DNA from: Streptomyces fradiae ATCC 10745 = DSM 40063 | GTDB lineage: Bacteria; Actinomycetota; Actinomycetes; Streptomycetales; Streptomycetaceae | DNA length: 64,000 nucleotides | Direction of reading: 5' to 3' | NCBI RefSeq assembly: GCF_008704425.1 | Contig: NZ_CP023696.1 | Location: 3,946,501 to 4,010,500 of the forward strand | Shown here: positions 51,113 through 59,817 of the stretch, in pieces | Numbering within the stretch: position 1 is the stretch's first letter | Layout: each line of letters starts with the position of its first letter | Notes under the pieces: model-generated | What the model saw: the letters and a program-made list of their open reading frames with translations, nothing else | What the model was told of the DNA's origin: nothing | The model's database searches: none | Program-made: the position numbers and the translations under genes

Positions 51113-52167
51113 CCCACGAGGACGAGGACGAGCTGCGGCGGGGCCTGCGGGAGCTCGCCGACACGGAGGGGCCGGCCACCGGCGCCCCGCCGACCGGCGC
51201 CGTGGTCGCGGCGGCCCGCCGCACCCGCCACCGGCGCCGGGCGCTGACCGCCGCGGCGGCGACCATGGTGGTCGTGGCCGGCTCCGTGCTGGGCGTGCGC
51301 TGGGCGGGCGCCGCCCATGACCGCGCGCCCACGGCCTCCGGCACGGCGCCCGGCGATACGGCGGCCACGCGTACGACCGCGCCCGACGCGGCGTCCTCGC
51401 AGCCGGGCGGGGACGGGGTCGCGCCCCTCCCGGCCGTATCCGGGCCCTATCCGCCCCAGCCGCGCTCCAGGGAGGGGGAGCCTCTGGACAGCGGCCCGCG
51501 CGAGCCCGTCGAGAACGTCCGCTACCGCTACGACGTGTCCGCCGCCTGCGGTTTCCGGTACGTCGCCTTCGGCGGCAGGGTGTGGGAGGCGGAGGGGGCG
51601 GACCACGCGTACTCCTGGCTCACGGACCGCGCGCACGGGTTCATCCGTCTGACCGCCGACCCCCGGACCCGCACGCCCGTCGCCGTCTTCGAGCCCGACG
51701 GCCCCGACCCCGACCGGGGGACGCGGGTCTATCGGCCCCGTGCCACCGCGCCGGCCTGCCTCGCCGACGAGCCCCGGCGCGCGTACTCCGACGCTCCGGC
51801 CGCCACGATCGGCCCGGCGGAGCCGGTGGAGGGCGCCCGCTACGCCTACGACTGGAGCACGGCGTGCGACAAGCGGTACCTGGTCTTCGGCGGGCGGCTG
51901 TGGAAGGCGGAGGGGGCGACCGCGCCGGGCGCGCTCGAGTGCCTGGCCAACGACCTGCCGCAGGTGGCCCACGTCCGGCTCGTCGCCGGGCGGGTCCTGG
52001 TCACCACGGAGGACGCGCCGCTGTCGGACAGGTCCCGCACCCACGGCTACCGCCCGGTCGACCGGCTGGACGCCGCCGAGCGCACCCGGTGCCCGGCCCT
52101 GCCCGCCCTCCAGCGCCTCGCCCGCCAACAGACCGAGGACCGGCCCGCGGCGAAGCCCACCCGGTGA
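51109..52167 (+). CDS. Single-pass membrane protein with two homologous extracytoplasmic repeats, partner of the ECF sigma factor
   Basis: The product is 352 residues from ATG 51109, in an ATGA overlap with the sigma gene. A charged cytoplasmic part (1-45) precedes one helix (TAAAATMVVVAGSVLGVRWAG), then a Ser/Thr/Pro linker. Outside are two copies of an unnamed module: EPVENVRYRYDVSAACGFRYV with FGGRVWEAEGA, and EPVEGARYAYDWSTACDKRYL with FGGRLWKAEGA. Each has a Tyr-rich strand and a lone Cys. There is no zinc-type anti-sigma motif (HxxxCxxC). Position suggests it controls the sigma factor, but this is inference. Confidence 0.8.
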   Translation: MTHEDEDELRRGLRELADTEGPATGAPPTGAVVAAARRTRHRRRALTAAAATMVVVAGSVLGVRWAGAAHDRAPTASGTAPGDTAATRTTAPDAASSQPGGDGVAPLPAVSGPYPPQPRSREGEPLDSGPREPVENVRYRYDVSAACGFRYVAFGGRVWEAEGADHAYSWLTDRAHGFIRLTADPRTRTPVAVFEPDGPDPDRGTRVYRPRATAPACLADEPRRAYSDAPAATIGPAEPVEGARYAYDWSTACDKRYLVFGGRLWKAEGATAPGALECLANDLPQVAHVRLVAGRVLVTTEDAPLSDRSRTHGYRPVDRLDAAERTRCPALPALQRLARQQTEDRPAAKPTR

Positions 52168-52472
52168 GCCGCCGAGCCCTGATCCCGCAGCCCCCGGTAC
52201 GCCCCCCGGTCCGGCGGTGGGCGGCCCGTCCGGTCGGTACGCCGCCCCCTCACGCCTGCCCCGCCGGCCGGGCCGGCGCCGGGGGCGGAGCCGCCCGGCG
52301 CGCGGGCGCCGCCCGCCACGCCCGTACCGCCCCGCGGCAACCCGGTCCCCTCGACAGCCGTGGCCCCCGCAATCGCCGCGGACCGCCCCGCACCGACCAC
52401 GGACCGCGCCCCCTCGGCCGTACCGCGGGACGGCCCCGACCGGTCACCGGCCACGCGGCGGTCGCCCCCGCC
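52168..52472. other. 305-bp gap between convergent genes
   Basis: This stretch separates the membrane-protein gene (+) from the end of the adenosine deaminase gene (-). It is uniformly GC-rich; I see no gene and no hairpin as clear as those at the other convergent junctions. Confidence 0.45.
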
Positions 52473-53495
52473 TCACCCCTCCGCGAGCCAGTCGTCGATC
52501 CCCGCCAGCAGCTTCGCGCGGACGTCCTCCGGGGCCACGGAGGCCCGCACCGACTGCCGCGCCAGCTCCGCCAGCTCGGCGTCCGCGAAGCCGTGGTGGC
52601 GCCGCGCGATCTCGTACTGGTCCGCCAGTCGCGCGCCGAACAGCAGCGGGTCGTCCGCGCCCAGCGCCATCGGCACCCCCGCGTCGAAGAGGGTCCGCAG
52701 CGGCACGTGCTCGTGGCGCTCGTACACGCCGAGCGCCACGTTCGACGCCGGGCACACCTCGCAGGTCACGCCCTTGTCGGCGAGCCGCCGCAGCAGCCGG
52801 GGGTCCTCCACCGCCCGCACGCCGTGCCCGATGCGCGTGGCCCGCAGGTCGTCCAGGCAGTCCCGCACCGAAGCGGGGCCGGTCAGCTCGCCGCCGTGCG
52901 GCGCGGCCAGCAGCCCGCCCTCCCGCGCGATGGCGAACGCCCGGTCGAAGTCCCGCGCCATCCCGCGCCGCTCGTCGTTCGACAGGCCGAACCCGACGAC
53001 ACCCCGGTCCGCGTACCGCACCGCCAGCCGGGCCAGGGTGCGGGCGTCCAGCGGGTGCTTCATCCGGTTGGCCGCCACCACGACGCGGATGCCCAGACCC
53101 GTGTCCCGCGAGGCCGACTCGACCGCGTCCAGGATGACCTCCAGCGCCGGGATCAGCCCGCCCAGCCGAGGCGCGTACGAGGTGGGGTCCACCTGGATCT
53201 CCAGCCACCCCGCCCCGTCCCGCACGTCCTCCTCGGCGGCCTCCAGCACCAGGCGCCGGATGTCCTCCGGGGCCCGCAGGCACGAGCGGGCGATGTCGTA
53301 CAGCCGCTGGAACCGGAACCAGCCGCGCTCGTCGGTCGCCCGCAGCTTCGGCGGCTCCCCGCCGGTCAGCGCGTCGGGCAGGTGGACGCCGTACTTGTCG
53401 GCCAGCTCCAGCAGCGTGGTGGGGCGCATCGAGCCCGTGAAGTGCAGGTGGAGGTGGGCCTTCGGCAGCAGTTTCAGATCGCGGACGTGCTCCAT
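52473..53495 (-). CDS. add: Adenosine deaminase
   Basis: This is a zinc enzyme of purine salvage that converts adenosine (and deoxyadenosine) to inosine. The product is 340 residues from ATG 53495. Zinc and catalytic residues are visible in KAHLHLHFTGSM (HxH), APHGGELTG (catalytic HGGE), TRIGHGVRAV (His) and MALGADDPLLFG (the Asp pair, where most family members have SLNTDDP or SINSDDP). EVCPASNVALG is the substrate-specific SNxxxG segment. It lies downstream of and in the same direction as the aminotransferase gene, beyond that gene's terminator. Confidence 0.92.
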   Translation of the reverse strand: MEHVRDLKLLPKAHLHLHFTGSMRPTTLLELADKYGVHLPDALTGGEPPKLRATDERGWFRFQRLYDIARSCLRAPEDIRRLVLEAAEEDVRDGAGWLEIQVDPTSYAPRLGGLIPALEVILDAVESASRDTGLGIRVVVAANRMKHPLDARTLARLAVRYADRGVVGFGLSNDERRGMARDFDRAFAIAREGGLLAAPHGGELTGPASVRDCLDDLRATRIGHGVRAVEDPRLLRRLADKGVTCEVCPASNVALGVYERHEHVPLRTLFDAGVPMALGADDPLLFGARLADQYEIARRHHGFADAELAELARQSVRASVAPEDVRAKLLAGIDDWLAEG

Positions 53496-53582
53496 CAGCA
53501 GATCCTGCCGCAGACCGGCGCCCCGAAACAGCCCCTTTCGCCGAACGGGTAGGGGCGGGAACGAAAAAACGGGGAACGAAAA

Positions 53583-53621
53583 AAACGGGCCCCGGCCGGA
53601 GGAGCCGGCCGGGGCCCGTTT
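53583..53621 (-). terminator. Rho-independent terminator of the aminotransferase gene
   Basis: Seventeen-base perfect arms (53583-53599 and 53605-53621) with an AGGAG loop. On the minus strand the stem is followed by a run of T (complement of AAAAA at 53579-53585), the textbook form. It lies 31 bases after the aminotransferase stop and just before the add start. Confidence 0.93.
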
Positions 53622-53651
53622 CGGGTACGTCCCCTCGACGTCGAAGGGTGG

Positions 53652-54878
53652 TCAGTCGCGCGCCTCCGCCAGCAGCTTCTGAATCCGCGACACGCCCTCG
53701 ACCAGGTCCTCGTCGCCCAGCGCGTACGACAGGCGCAGATAGCCCGGCGTGCCGAAGGCCTCACCCGGAACGACGGCCACCTCGGCCTCGTCCAGGATCA
53801 GCGCGGCCAGCTCCACGGAGGTCTGCGGGCGCTTGCCCCGGATCTCCTTGCCCAGCAGCCCCTTCACCGAGGGGTACGCGTAGAAGGCGCCCTCCGGCGT
53901 CGGGCAGACCACGCCGTCGATCTCGTTGAGCATCCGCACGATCGTCCGGCGGCGCCGGTCGAACGCCTCGCGCATCTCCGCGACCGCGTCCAGGTTCCCG
54001 GAGACGGCGGCGAGCGCGGCGACCTGGGCGACGTTGGAGACGTTCGACGTGGCGTGCGACTGCAGGTTCGTCGCGGCCTTCACCACGTCCTTCGGGCCCA
54101 CGATCCACCCGACGCGCCAGCCGGTCATCGCGTACGTCTTGGCGACGCCGTTGACCACGACGCACTTGTCGCGGAGCTCGGGCACGAGGGCGGGCAGCGA
54201 GGTGAACTCGGCGTCGCCGTACACCAGGTGCTCGTAGATCTCGTCGGTCAGCACCCACAGGCCGTGCTCGACGGCCCAGCGGCCGATCGCCTCGGCGTCC
54301 TCGCGCGCGTAGACCGCGCCCGTCGGGTTGGACGGGGACACGAAGAGGACGACCTTCGTCCGCTCGGTCCGGGCCGCCTCCAGCTGCTCCACGGAGACGC
54401 GGTACCCCGTCGTCTCGTCGGCGACGACCTCCACCGGCACGCCGCCCGCGAGCCGGATCGACTCGGGGTACGTCGTCCAGTACGGGGCCGGGACGATGAC
54501 CTCGTCGCCCGGGTCGAGGATCGCGGCGAACGCCTCGTAGATCGCCTGCTTGCCGCCGTTGGTGACGAGGATCTGCGACGGGTCGACCTCGTACCCGGAG
54601 TCGCGCAGCGTCTTCGCGGCGATGGCGGCCTTCAGCTCGGGCAGGCCGCCGGCGGGCGTGTAGCGGTGGTACTTGGGGTTGCGGCAGGCTTCCACGGCCG
54701 CCTCGACGATGTAGTCGGGCGTCGGGAAGTCGGGCTCGCCGGCGCCGAAGCCGATCACCGGGCGCCCGGCGGCCTTGAGGGCCTTGGCCTTGGCGTCGAC
54801 GGCGAGGGTTGCGGACTCGGAGATCGCACCGATGCGGGCGGAGACCCGGCGCTCGGTCGGGGGAGTAGCAGCGCTCAT
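53652..54878 (-). CDS. aspC: Pyridoxal-phosphate aspartate aminotransferase (class I/II, subgroup Ib)
   Basis: This enzyme exchanges amino groups between aspartate and 2-oxoglutarate. The product is 408 residues from ATG 54878. Motifs are GFGAGEPDFPTPDYI, YTPAGGLPELKAAI, FVSPSNPTGAVY (PLP/carboxylate Asn), VLTDEIYEHLVYG (Asp-Tyr), the PLP lysine in VNGVAKTYAMTGWRVGW, and YLRLSYAL with the carboxylate-binding Arg. Group Ib enzymes may also act on prephenate. It stands upstream of the tRNA-Trp-secE-nusG cluster in many actinobacteria, divergent from it. Confidence 0.94.
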   Translation of the reverse strand: MSAATPPTERRVSARIGAISESATLAVDAKAKALKAAGRPVIGFGAGEPDFPTPDYIVEAAVEACRNPKYHRYTPAGGLPELKAAIAAKTLRDSGYEVDPSQILVTNGGKQAIYEAFAAILDPGDEVIVPAPYWTTYPESIRLAGGVPVEVVADETTGYRVSVEQLEAARTERTKVVLFVSPSNPTGAVYAREDAEAIGRWAVEHGLWVLTDEIYEHLVYGDAEFTSLPALVPELRDKCVVVNGVAKTYAMTGWRVGWIVGPKDVVKAATNLQSHATSNVSNVAQVAALAAVSGNLDAVAEMREAFDRRRRTIVRMLNEIDGVVCPTPEGAFYAYPSVKGLLGKEIRGKRPQTSVELAALILDEAEVAVVPGEAFGTPGYLRLSYALGDEDLVEGVSRIQKLLAEARD

Positions 54879-55631
54879 ACGGCCATCGTCCCAGACCCGC
54901 CGAACGCCCGGCACACAGGATTCACCCCCCGGACACCCGTCCGCGCCCCGCCCCGGCCCCTGCCCCGCGCCGTACCCGGAGCCGCGCCGTCCCGAGCCCG
55001 CGCCCACCCCGCCCCGGGCCCGCGCCCACCCTGCGGGCCCGCGCCCCGCCCCGCCGCTGGGTCCCGCCCCGCCCCGAGGCTCCGCGCCGTCCCGGGCCCG
55101 CGCCCCGCCCCGGGGCCCCCGCCCCGAGGCGGCGCACCTCGATCAGCCGCACCGCCCGATACCCATCCGCCCGATACCCATCCGCCCGGCGCCCGTCTCG
55201 GCCCGCCGCCACCGCGCGCCCGGAAGCCGCCCCACCTGCCGGACGCCGTCCGGTCAGCCGTACCGCCCGGAGGCCGCCGACGGCCTCCGGTTCACGACCG
55301 TCCTCCGTCCTCGCCAGCCGGCACAAGGCCGCCCACCCCCGCCCTCCCCGCCGCGTGCCCCGCCCGCGCCCACCAGCCGTCCCGCGGGTTCCGGTCACGC
55401 TCCGGCGCGGGTCGCGAGACGGCTCCACCGGCCCCGGCGCGCGCGTCGGCGAGGCGCCGGAGACCGGGGGCGCGCGTGGTCGGCCGGGGCGGCCCGGAGG
55501 GCGGCGCGAAGTCGTGCGGGGCTATCTGTTCGACGCGGAGCCCCTGACCACGTACACTCTCTGCTCGTTGGCCCTCGCCGACCACACCGTGAGCATCACG
55601 GCGGATGCGGTAGGTTGGGGGAGAACGACAA
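54879..55631. other. 753-bp divergent intergenic region
   Basis: Between the aminotransferase start and tRNA-Trp. Positions 54935-55135 are C-rich repeats of the GCCCGCGCCCCGCCCCG type. At about 55158-55190 the 15-mer GATACCCATCCGCCC occurs twice in tandem. The right 150 bases are less GC-rich and hold the tRNA promoter. I see no convincing gene. Confidence 0.5.
55529..55558 (+). promoter_or_regulatory. Putative promoter for tRNA-Trp and secE-nusG
   Basis: TTCGAC (55529-55534) and TACACT (55553-55558) are spaced by 18 bases. A second -10-like TAGGTT (55611-55616) lies 15 bases before the tRNA and may be a proximal start. Confidence 0.45.
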
Positions 55632-55704
55632 AGGGTCGTAGCTCAATTGGTAGAGCACTGGTCTCCAAAACCAGCGGTTGGGGGTTCAAGTCCCTCCGGC
55701 CCTG
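55632..55704 (+). tRNA. tRNA-Trp (CCA anticodon)
   Basis: A 73-nt tRNA. The acceptor AGGGTCG pairs with CGGCCCT (one G-T), the anticodon stem CTGGT/ACCAG encloses CTCCAAA with anticodon CCA, and the T-loop is TTCAAGT. It stands directly before secE, the usual actinobacterial order. Confidence 0.97.
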
Positions 55705-55806
55705 CTACACACACCGCCAGGATGTGTGCGCAGGTATGTACTTCATTGCACCGCCGTGCGGCTCCACCCGGGCGCGGCACGGCCGACCCGGAATCAGGTG
55801 AGAGAC

Positions 55807-56094
55807 GTGACGGACGCCGTAGGCTCCATCGACATGCCTGATGCTGAGGACGAAGCTCCGGAGTCCAAGAAGAAGACCCGCAAGGGCGGCAAGCGCGCCA
55901 AGAAGGGCCCGCTGGGCCGTCTCGCGCTCTTCTACCGCCAGATCGTCGCGGAGCTGCGCAAGGTCGTCTGGCCCACTCGCAACCAGCTGACCACGTACAC
56001 GACGGTTGTGATCATCTTCGTCGTCATCATGATCGCCATGGTGACCGGCATCGACTTCGGCTTCCAGGAAGCAGTCAAGTACGTCTTCGGCTGA
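55807..56094 (+). CDS. secE: Preprotein translocase subunit SecE
   Basis: This is the small clamp subunit of the SecYEG channel. The product is 95 residues from GTG 55807 (VTDAVGSIDMPDAEDE). A Lys-rich cytoplasmic part (SKKKTRKGGKRAKKG) is followed by the conserved amphipathic helix FYRQIVAELRKVVWPTRNQ and one membrane helix (TVVIIFVVIMIAMVTGIDFGF). It forms an operon with nusG, 77 bases downstream. Confidence 0.96.
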   Translation: MTDAVGSIDMPDAEDEAPESKKKTRKGGKRAKKGPLGRLALFYRQIVAELRKVVWPTRNQLTTYTTVVIIFVVIMIAMVTGIDFGFQEAVKYVFG

Positions 56095-56171
56095 TTCCCG
56101 CGGAGGGCGCCCACCCCGGCGCCCCTTTTCGCATGTACCACCCCATCTGTATCCAGGAAGAAGCAGCCACC

Positions 56172-57062
56172 GTGTCTGACCCGAACCTGAACGAGTCCGC
56201 CCAGGACGAGCTCGACGTCGTCGAGGCGGCCGACGAGGACCAGGCGGAAGCTGCGGACGCCGCTGTCGGCGAGGCCGCCGAGGACGTCGAGACCGTCCGT
56301 GACGAGGACGCCGAGAGCGACGAGGACGCGGACGCCGAGGCCGCCGAGGCCGACCAGGACGACGACGCGCAGGACGCCGAGGCCGCCGACGAGGCGGACG
56401 AGGACGAGTCCGGCACCGCCGACGAGGCCGAGCCGGCCGAGGCCGTCGACCCGGTCGCCGCGCTCCGCGAGGAGCTGCGCGGCCTGCCCGGCGAGTGGTA
56501 CGTGATCCACACCTACGCGGGCTACGAGAAGCGCGTGAAGGCCAACCTGGAGCAGCGCGCCGTCTCGCTCAACGTCGAGGACTTCATCTACCAGGCCGAG
56601 GTCCCCGAGGAAGAGATCGTCCAGATCAAGAACGGCGAGCGCAAGAACGTCCGGCAGAACAAGCTGCCCGGCTACGTGCTCGTCCGCATGGACCTGACGA
56701 ACGAGTCCTGGGGCGTCGTGCGCAACACGCCCGGCGTCACCGGCTTCGTGGGCAACGCCTACGACCCGTACCCGCTGACCCTGGACGAGATCGTCAAGAT
56801 GCTCGCCCCGGAGGCCGAGGAGAAGGCCGCCCGCGAGGCCGCCGAGGCCGAGGGCAAGCCGGCCCCCGCCCGCAAGGTCGAGGTCCAGGTGCTGGACTTC
56901 GAGGTGGGCGACTCCGTCACCGTCACCGACGGCCCGTTCGCGACGCTGCAGGCCACGATCAACGAGATCAACGCCGACTCGAAGAAGGTCAAGGGCCTCG
57001 TCGAGATCTTCGGTCGCGAGACCCCGGTCGAGCTGAGCTTCGACCAGATCCAGAAGAACTGA
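56172..57062 (+). CDS. nusG: Transcription termination/antitermination factor NusG
   Basis: The product is 296 residues from GTG 56172, with AGGAAG upstream. The first 115 residues are an extreme Asp/Glu/Ala acidic tail, as in other Streptomyces. The NGN domain follows (GEWYVIHTYAGYEKRVKANLEQR, then NVRQNKLPGYVLVRMDLTNESWGVVRNTPGVTGFVG) and the C-terminal KOW domain (FEVGDSVTVTDGPFATLQATINEIN, then VEIFGRETPVELSFDQIQK). A strong T-run terminator separates it from rplK. Confidence 0.96.
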   Translation: MSDPNLNESAQDELDVVEAADEDQAEAADAAVGEAAEDVETVRDEDAESDEDADAEAAEADQDDDAQDAEAADEADEDESGTADEAEPAEAVDPVAALREELRGLPGEWYVIHTYAGYEKRVKANLEQRAVSLNVEDFIYQAEVPEEEIVQIKNGERKNVRQNKLPGYVLVRMDLTNESWGVVRNTPGVTGFVGNAYDPYPLTLDEIVKMLAPEAEEKAAREAAEAEGKPAPARKVEVQVLDFEVGDSVTVTDGPFATLQATINEINADSKKVKGLVEIFGRETPVELSFDQIQKN

Positions 57063-57090
57063 CAGCGGTCGGTTCTCGGTCAGTCCTCGG

Positions 57091-57135
57091 GCAGGTCAGA
57101 GCGGCGGTCTCCGCCCTCTGACCTGCTCGGTTTTT
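57091..57135 (+). terminator. Rho-independent terminator after nusG
   Basis: Arms around GCAGGTCAGAG and CTCTGACCTGC (57091-57101 and 57116-57126) with an inner GGCGG/CCGCC stem and TCT loop; five T follow at 57131-57135. This splits secE-nusG from rplK-rplA. Confidence 0.85.
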
Positions 57136-57161
57136 GGACGCGCAGCCATACCCGTTATCGT
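57134..57161 (+). promoter_or_regulatory. Putative rplK-rplA promoter
   Basis: TTGGAC (57134-57139) and TATCGT (57156-57161) are spaced by 16 bases. The -35 overlaps the T-run of the nusG terminator. The start would be about 57168, giving a 75-base leader. Confidence 0.5.
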
Positions 57162-57175
57162 TGTGCGGTATGCCT

Positions 57176-57207
57176 CCATCCGGATGATGTCGTACGACAT
57201 CGGATGG
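57176..57207 (+). promoter_or_regulatory. Leader hairpin of the rplK-rplA mRNA (candidate L1 autoregulation site)
   Basis: CCATCC...GATGTCG (57176-57192) pairs with CGACATCGGATGG (57195-57207) with a 4-base bulge. It lies 36 bases before the rplK ATG. L1 represses this operon in other bacteria by binding a leader hairpin with a bulge; assignment here is by position and shape only. Confidence 0.45.
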
Positions 57208-57242
57208 CGGCCGAACACTCTCACTAGGACCCGGAGAGAGCT

Positions 57243-57677
57243 ATGCCTCCCAAGAAGAAGAAGGTCACGGGGCTTATCAAGCTCCAGATCCAGGCCGGCG
57301 CCGCCAACCCGGCCCCGCCGGTCGGCCCCGCGCTGGGTCAGCACGGCGTCAACATCATGGAGTTCTGCAAGGCCTACAACGCCGCGACCGAGTCGCAGCG
57401 CGGCTGGGTCATCCCGGTGGAGATCACGGTCTACGAGGACCGCTCCTTCACCTTCATCACCAAGACGCCCCCGGCGTCGCGGATGATCCTGAAGGCCGCG
57501 GGTGTGGAGAAGGGCTCCGGCGAGCCGCACAAGACCAAGGTCGCCAAGCTGACGAGCGCCCAGGTCCGCGAGATCGCCACGACCAAGATGCCCGACCTCA
57601 ACGCGAACGACCTGGACGCCGCCGAGAAGATCATCGCCGGCACCGCCCGTTCCATGGGCATCACCGTCGAGGGCTGA
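57243..57677 (+). CDS. rplK: 50S ribosomal protein L11
   Basis: The product is 144 residues from ATG 57243, with GGAGAGAG upstream. It has the full L11 layout: [40 protein letters not shown], and the C-terminal rRNA-binding domain ([27 protein letters not shown]). L11 is the thiostrepton-site protein needed for the stringent response. It is coexpressed with rplA 79 bases downstream. Confidence 0.98.
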
Positions 57678-57756
57678 TCAGCCCCCGTCCGACCTCTTGT
57701 GGAAGGGCCACGCGCTGGCCCGGACCACGACTCCACATCCGAAAGCAGGAGAAGAA

Positions 57757-58479
57757 GTGAAGCGCAGCAAGGCTCTCCGCGGCGCGGACGCCAAGGTCGA
57801 CCGGGAGCGTAACTACGCCCCCCTCGAGGCCGTCCGTCTCGCCAAGGACACCGCCACCACCAAGTTCGACGGCACCGTCGAGGTCGCCTTCCGCCTGGGT
57901 GTCGACCCGCGCAAGGCCGACCAGATGGTCCGTGGCACCGTGAACCTTCCGCACGGCACCGGCAAGACCGCCCGGGTCCTGGTCTTCGCGACCGGTGACC
58001 GTGCTGCGGCCGCGGAGGCCGCGGGCGCCGACATCGTCGGCTCCGACGAACTGATCGACGAGGTCGCGAAGGGCCGTCTGGACTTCGACGCCGTCGTCGC
58101 CACCCCGGACCTCATGGGCAAGGTCGGCCGCCTCGGCCGCGTCCTCGGCCCGCGTGGTCTGATGCCGAACCCGAAGACCGGCACGGTCACGATGGACGTC
58201 GCCAAGGCCGTGACGGACATCAAGGGCGGCAAGATCGAGTTCCGTGTCGACAAGCACGCGAACCTGCACTTCATCATCGGCAAGGTGTCGTTCGACGAGA
58301 CCAAGCTGGTCGAGAACTACGCCGCGGCGCTGGAGGAGATCCTCCGTCTGAAGCCGTCCGCCGCGAAGGGCCGCTACATCAAGAAGGCGACCCTGACCAC
58401 GACCATGGGCCCCGGCATCCCGCTGGACGCCAACCGCACCCGCAACCTCCTCGTCGAGGAGGACCCGGCCGCGGTCTGA
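57757..58479 (+). CDS. rplA: 50S ribosomal protein L1
   Basis: The product is 240 residues from GTG 57757, with AGGAG upstream. The two-domain L1 is clear: YAPLEAVRLAKDTATTKFDGTVEVAFRLGVDPRKADQMVRG, DLMGKVGRLGRVLGPRGLMPNPKTGTVT and IEFRVDKHANLHFIIGKVSF. The last gene of the rplKA unit, ended by a strong hairpin. Confidence 0.98.
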   Translation: MKRSKALRGADAKVDRERNYAPLEAVRLAKDTATTKFDGTVEVAFRLGVDPRKADQMVRGTVNLPHGTGKTARVLVFATGDRAAAAEAAGADIVGSDELIDEVAKGRLDFDAVVATPDLMGKVGRLGRVLGPRGLMPNPKTGTVTMDVAKAVTDIKGGKIEFRVDKHANLHFIIGKVSFDETKLVENYAAALEEILRLKPSAAKGRYIKKATLTTTMGPGIPLDANRTRNLLVEEDPAAV

Positions 58480-58505
58480 GCCTGGCGGCTCGCTCGGTTG
58501 TCTGA

Positions 58506-58547
58506 AAACCGGTCCCCGCCCCTCTCCGGAGGGGCGGGGACCGGTTT
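58506..58547 (+). terminator. Terminator after rplA
   Basis: Eighteen-base perfect arms (58506-58523 and 58530-58547) with a 6-base loop, followed by CTTTC. It lies 27 bases after the rplA stop. Confidence 0.9.
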
Positions 58548-58625
58548 CTTTCGTGCGCGGCTGTCAGTGCCGTGCGCTACGTTCGGAACGACTGACGATC
58601 GCACGCACTTTCGCAGGGGTGGGGC

Positions 58626-59627
58626 ATGAGGGTTTCCGTAGGCAGGCGGCTGGGCGTCTCCGTGACGGCGGTGGCGGTCCTGGCGGCCGTGGCGGGCTGC
58701 CAGGGCGGGGACGGGGCGGACAAGGGCGGCAAGAAGGCGGCGGCGGACGCCCCGGCCGCGGCGGAGCCGCAGTGGTCCTCGGCGCTCCAGGTCATCCAGG
58801 CGGCGTACGAGAAGACGGCGGCCGCCAAGTCGGCGCGGGTGCGGCTGACGATGACCATGCCCGAGAGCCCCGCGGGCGGGGCCGGCGCCGCGGGCGTCGC
58901 CGGGCTGGGCGCGGGCGGCACGATGGAGATGAGCGGTGTCGTGGGCTGGGACCCCGGCACGATGGACATCACCATGACCGGGGACGGCCTGCTGGGCGGC
59001 GGCGAGGGCTCCTCCGCGGGCTCCCGGCTGGTCATGGTCGACGACGTGATGTACATGGACATGGGGGACGAGGCCCCGGCCGACCTCGGCGGCAAGCGGT
59101 GGCTGAAGCTCGACTTCAAGGCGCTCGGCGAGAAGACCGGTGACGCGGCCCTCCGCAAGCAGCTCACGGGCAGCCTGGAGAGCATGAACCAGGACCCGGC
59201 CAAGCAGCTCGCCATGCTCCTCGACTCGCCGCACCTCAAGCACGTGGGCCCGGAGAAGGTCGGCGGCGTCCAGACGCAGCACTACAAGGGCACGCTGACC
59301 GTCGACGAGATGGTCGCCGCCAACAAGTCGCTGGCCGTCCTCTCCGAGAAGGAGCGCGCCGACCTGGTCGCCTCGATGAAGGAGAGCGGCCTCACGGCGT
59401 ACGACACCGACGTCTGGGTCGACGCGGACGGCTACCCCGCCAAGATGGACATCGGCATGGTGACGCCGGAGGGGAGGATCGAGGTGACCGCGACCTACTC
59501 GGACTACGGCGCCAAGGCGGCCGTCCAGGCCCCGCCGGCCGGGGAGACCTTCGACTTCATGGAGATGATGGAGAAGCTCTCCGAGGCGATGGAGGACGGC
59601 GCGGACGCGGACAGCTCCGCGGCCTGA
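58626..59627 (+). CDS. LppX/LprG-like lipoprotein
   Basis: The product is 333 residues from ATG 58626. A lipobox VAGC (Cys about 25) follows the signal helix GVSVTAVAVLAAVAG, so the mature protein should be lipid-anchored outside. After a Gly/Ala/Lys spacer, the domain has QVIQAAYEKTAAAKSARVRLTM, LVMVDDVMYMDMG, RWLKLDF and HYKGTLTVDEMV, which fit the LolA/LppX/LprG-like fold binding lipids. It is Met-rich and has a Gly-rich insert near residue 90. It stands between ribosomal operons in many Streptomyces. The cargo is unknown. Confidence 0.85.
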   Translation: MRVSVGRRLGVSVTAVAVLAAVAGCQGGDGADKGGKKAAADAPAAAEPQWSSALQVIQAAYEKTAAAKSARVRLTMTMPESPAGGAGAAGVAGLGAGGTMEMSGVVGWDPGTMDITMTGDGLLGGGEGSSAGSRLVMVDDVMYMDMGDEAPADLGGKRWLKLDFKALGEKTGDAALRKQLTGSLESMNQDPAKQLAMLLDSPHLKHVGPEKVGGVQTQHYKGTLTVDEMVAANKSLAVLSEKERADLVASMKESGLTAYDTDVWVDADGYPAKMDIGMVTPEGRIEVTATYSDYGAKAAVQAPPAGETFDFMEMMEKLSEAMEDGADADSSAA

Positions 59628-59782
59628 CCCCACCCGGTCCGACCTGATCCCCCGGCCCGGCCCGATCCCGGGCCCCCGGACCGCCCGGACCGGGGGGCTC
59701 CGCCGTTCCGGCCGTTCCGGCCGGTTCGGGCGGCCCCGCCGGGCGGGCCTTCAGCCGGTCCGGTTCCGCCGAAGCGGTCGAT

Positions 59783-59811
59783 TTGCCCGAGGGCAGCCGG
59801 TCCCGTACTCT
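59783..59811 (+). promoter_or_regulatory. Promoter of rplJ-rplL
   Basis: TTGCCC (59783-59788) and TACTCT (59806-59811) with a 17-base spacer give a good vegetative promoter. The start would be near 59818, making a leader of about 215 bases that contains the L10 attenuator. Confidence 0.6.
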
Positions 59812-59817
59812 TCCATG

